From Ulva prolifera (lineage: Eukaryota; Chlorophyta; Ulvophyceae; Ulvales; Ulvaceae), in NCBI GenBank assembly GCA_023078555.1, contig CM041196.1, positions 10,000,985 to 10,064,984 of the forward strand: DNA of 64,000 nt, given 5' to 3'. Positions 63,111 through 64,000 of the stretch are shown in pieces (the first letter of the stretch is position 1; each line of letters begins with the position of its first letter). Below the pieces are notes generated by a model that did no database searches, was not told where the DNA came from, and saw only the letters and a program-made list of their open reading frames with translations. The translations under genes and the position numbers were made by a program.

Positions 63111-64000
63111 ATGGCCGATCCTAGCGAGTATAGTCAGTTTTATGCGTCTGTCGTTCAGCCTCCAGATGACGATGGCGTACCTCCCGACCTCATCCAACTG
63201 TCAGGCTTCGACGCTTTGCAAGCAGCAGAGCGCGAGGCAATCCGCCTGGCCATATCCCTCCTGCTAACACTTACGAAGGCTTTCTTCGAAGCGACTCGAC
63301 GCTCGTCTGTCGAGGTGCTGAAGTCGTACGGCCAGGCTTCCCGCACCCTGCTCCAGATGCTCGTCCAAAGCACCACCGACCAGACGCCCCCTCCGTTCGA
63401 AGCTCTTCGACGAAGGTCCCACCTGAATGGCGACCAAGTGCGCGAGCAGCTGCGAGCAGCCACTGCGACAACCTGCGCCTCCAACTGGGGTCCACCTGTG
63501 GGCTGCGTGCGCGATCTTCTCTCCGTCAGCGCGATGGCCTTCTACACCTGGACTGGGGGCGCCCTCGCTGCCACCATTCTGGACTTCGTATATTCCTTCT
63601 CTACAGATGCTGCTGCCTGGGCAACCGTATGGCTACAGTGTCCTGTGGACCACTCCCACCTGGACTTCCCTGCCCTCGCCTTGCGCGTCACGTCGCATCG
63701 CGCAAGAAGCACCAGCTCCAGCCCCGCGGCCATGGTGTCGCAGCTCGCCACCCTCGCCGTCAGCGCCATTGAGCCGATCGTACGGTCCATGTACACAGCA
63801 GCGTCTATCCTACCTGGGACTACAGCGAACTACTTCGAGGAGCAGCTGTTCCGCGCGACATCCGCGCAGGTGGCAGCAGCGCCCGCGCTGCAGTACGCCG
63901 GCATCGTGCGATCGAACCTGGTACTGTCATCCCTGCCTCACGTGTCGAGCCTGCCATCGTACACCCCGAACTTCACAGACGACTCGAGTGCAACCTGGTT
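63111..64000 (+). CDS. unrecognised protein, 5' part, runs off the window
   Basis: ATG at 63111 in the context CTGCCATGGC opens a frame of 296 codons with no stop before the window end. Third positions are strongly G/C, unlike the transposon frames, which suggests a host gene. The protein starts MADPSEYSQFYASVVQPPDD. It has a helix with hydrophobic face (REAIRLAISLLLTLTKAFFE), Arg/Ser-rich text, and one candidate membrane segment near residue 150 (AFYTWTGGALAATILDFVY). The rest is Ala/Ser/Thr-rich. There is no signal peptide at the start and no motif I recognise. The length is a minimum. Confidence 0.65.
   Translation, partial: MADPSEYSQFYASVVQPPDDDGVPPDLIQLSGFDALQAAEREAIRLAISLLLTLTKAFFEATRRSSVEVLKSYGQASRTLLQMLVQSTTDQTPPPFEALRRRSHLNGDQVREQLRAATATTCASNWGPPVGCVRDLLSVSAMAFYTWTGGALAATILDFVYSFSTDAAAWATVWLQCPVDHSHLDFPALALRVTSHRARSTSSSPAAMVSQLATLAVSAIEPIVRSMYTAASILPGTTANYFEEQLFRATSAQVAAAPALQYAGIVRSNLVLSSLPHVSSLPSYTPNFTDDSSATW

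Noticed and set aside
1-64000. tRNA, rRNA, riboswitch or telomere sequences
   Set aside because: I scanned by eye for cloverleaf-like arms, rRNA cores and telomeric repeats and saw none. A covariance-model search would be needed to exclude small RNAs.

Overview
The window reads as nuclear DNA of a repeat-rich eukaryote, possibly an alga. Its reading frames are split by short GT...AG introns (donors such as GTATGT, GTAAGT and GTGAG), its gene-like content is mostly transposable elements, and it carries microsatellites, minisatellites and long poly-G tracts. I see no operons, Shine-Dalgarno-led gene runs, tRNAs, rRNAs or CRISPR arrays. The lineage cannot be fixed from the sequence alone.

Layout. 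1-1.3 kb: decayed hAT transposase (DUF659 part, minus strand), followed by a cluster of short palindromes built on GGCTCACCC. 2.4-10.2 kb: CACTA/EnSpm-like transposon copy E1 (plus), with a U1-type zinc finger, TNP2 core, DUF4218-like and DUF4216-like regions and a long accessory tail. 12.4-13.3 kb: BED-finger exon of a second hAT piece (minus). 13.8-14.9 kb: a direct-repeat pair and GTAT microsatellites. 16.5-17.8 kb: a non-autonomous transposon with 47-bp terminal inverted repeats and a perfect 8-bp target duplication. 18.5-20.7 kb: unrecognised minus-strand reading frames. 20.7-25.2 kb: CACTA-like copy E3 (plus, decayed). 25.9-30.3 kb: unrecognised multi-exon plus-strand gene containing a 54-bp minisatellite. 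30.9-39.1 kb: CACTA-like copy E2 (minus), the best preserved, ending in a Ulp1/C48-type cysteine protease. 39.4-41.9 kb: unrecognised multi-exon plus-strand gene, divergent from E2, containing a 64-bp tandem repeat built on a long perfect palindrome. 43.7-55.8 kb: a Ty1/copia element split by a 9.1-kb Ty3/gypsy chromovirus-like element with a 5-bp target duplication. 57.2-60.3 kb: a truncated DIRS-like (tyrosine-recombinase type) retroelement and a possible first exon. 60.6-61.2 kb: an inverted copy of the E1 3' end. 62.5-63.1 kb: a potassium-channel pore fragment (minus, TIGYGD filter) bracketed by 19-bp direct repeats. 63.1 kb to the end: an open, GC3-rich plus-strand frame that runs off the window and is the best host-gene candidate.

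How it fits together. The three CACTA-like copies share a module order (zinc finger, TNP2, DUF4218, DUF4216-like, then an accessory module) at different stages of decay. Only E2 still shows a His-Asp-Cys peptidase. Several features share sequence across the window: a perfect palindrome (TGGCCATTCG plus its mirror) occurs near 25.6 and 40.5 kb, and GGGTGAGCC/GGGTGCACC-type palindromes occur at 1.4-2.0, 10.9, 12.0 and 61.2-61.6 kb. Domain names are from family knowledge of motifs, not from database searches.
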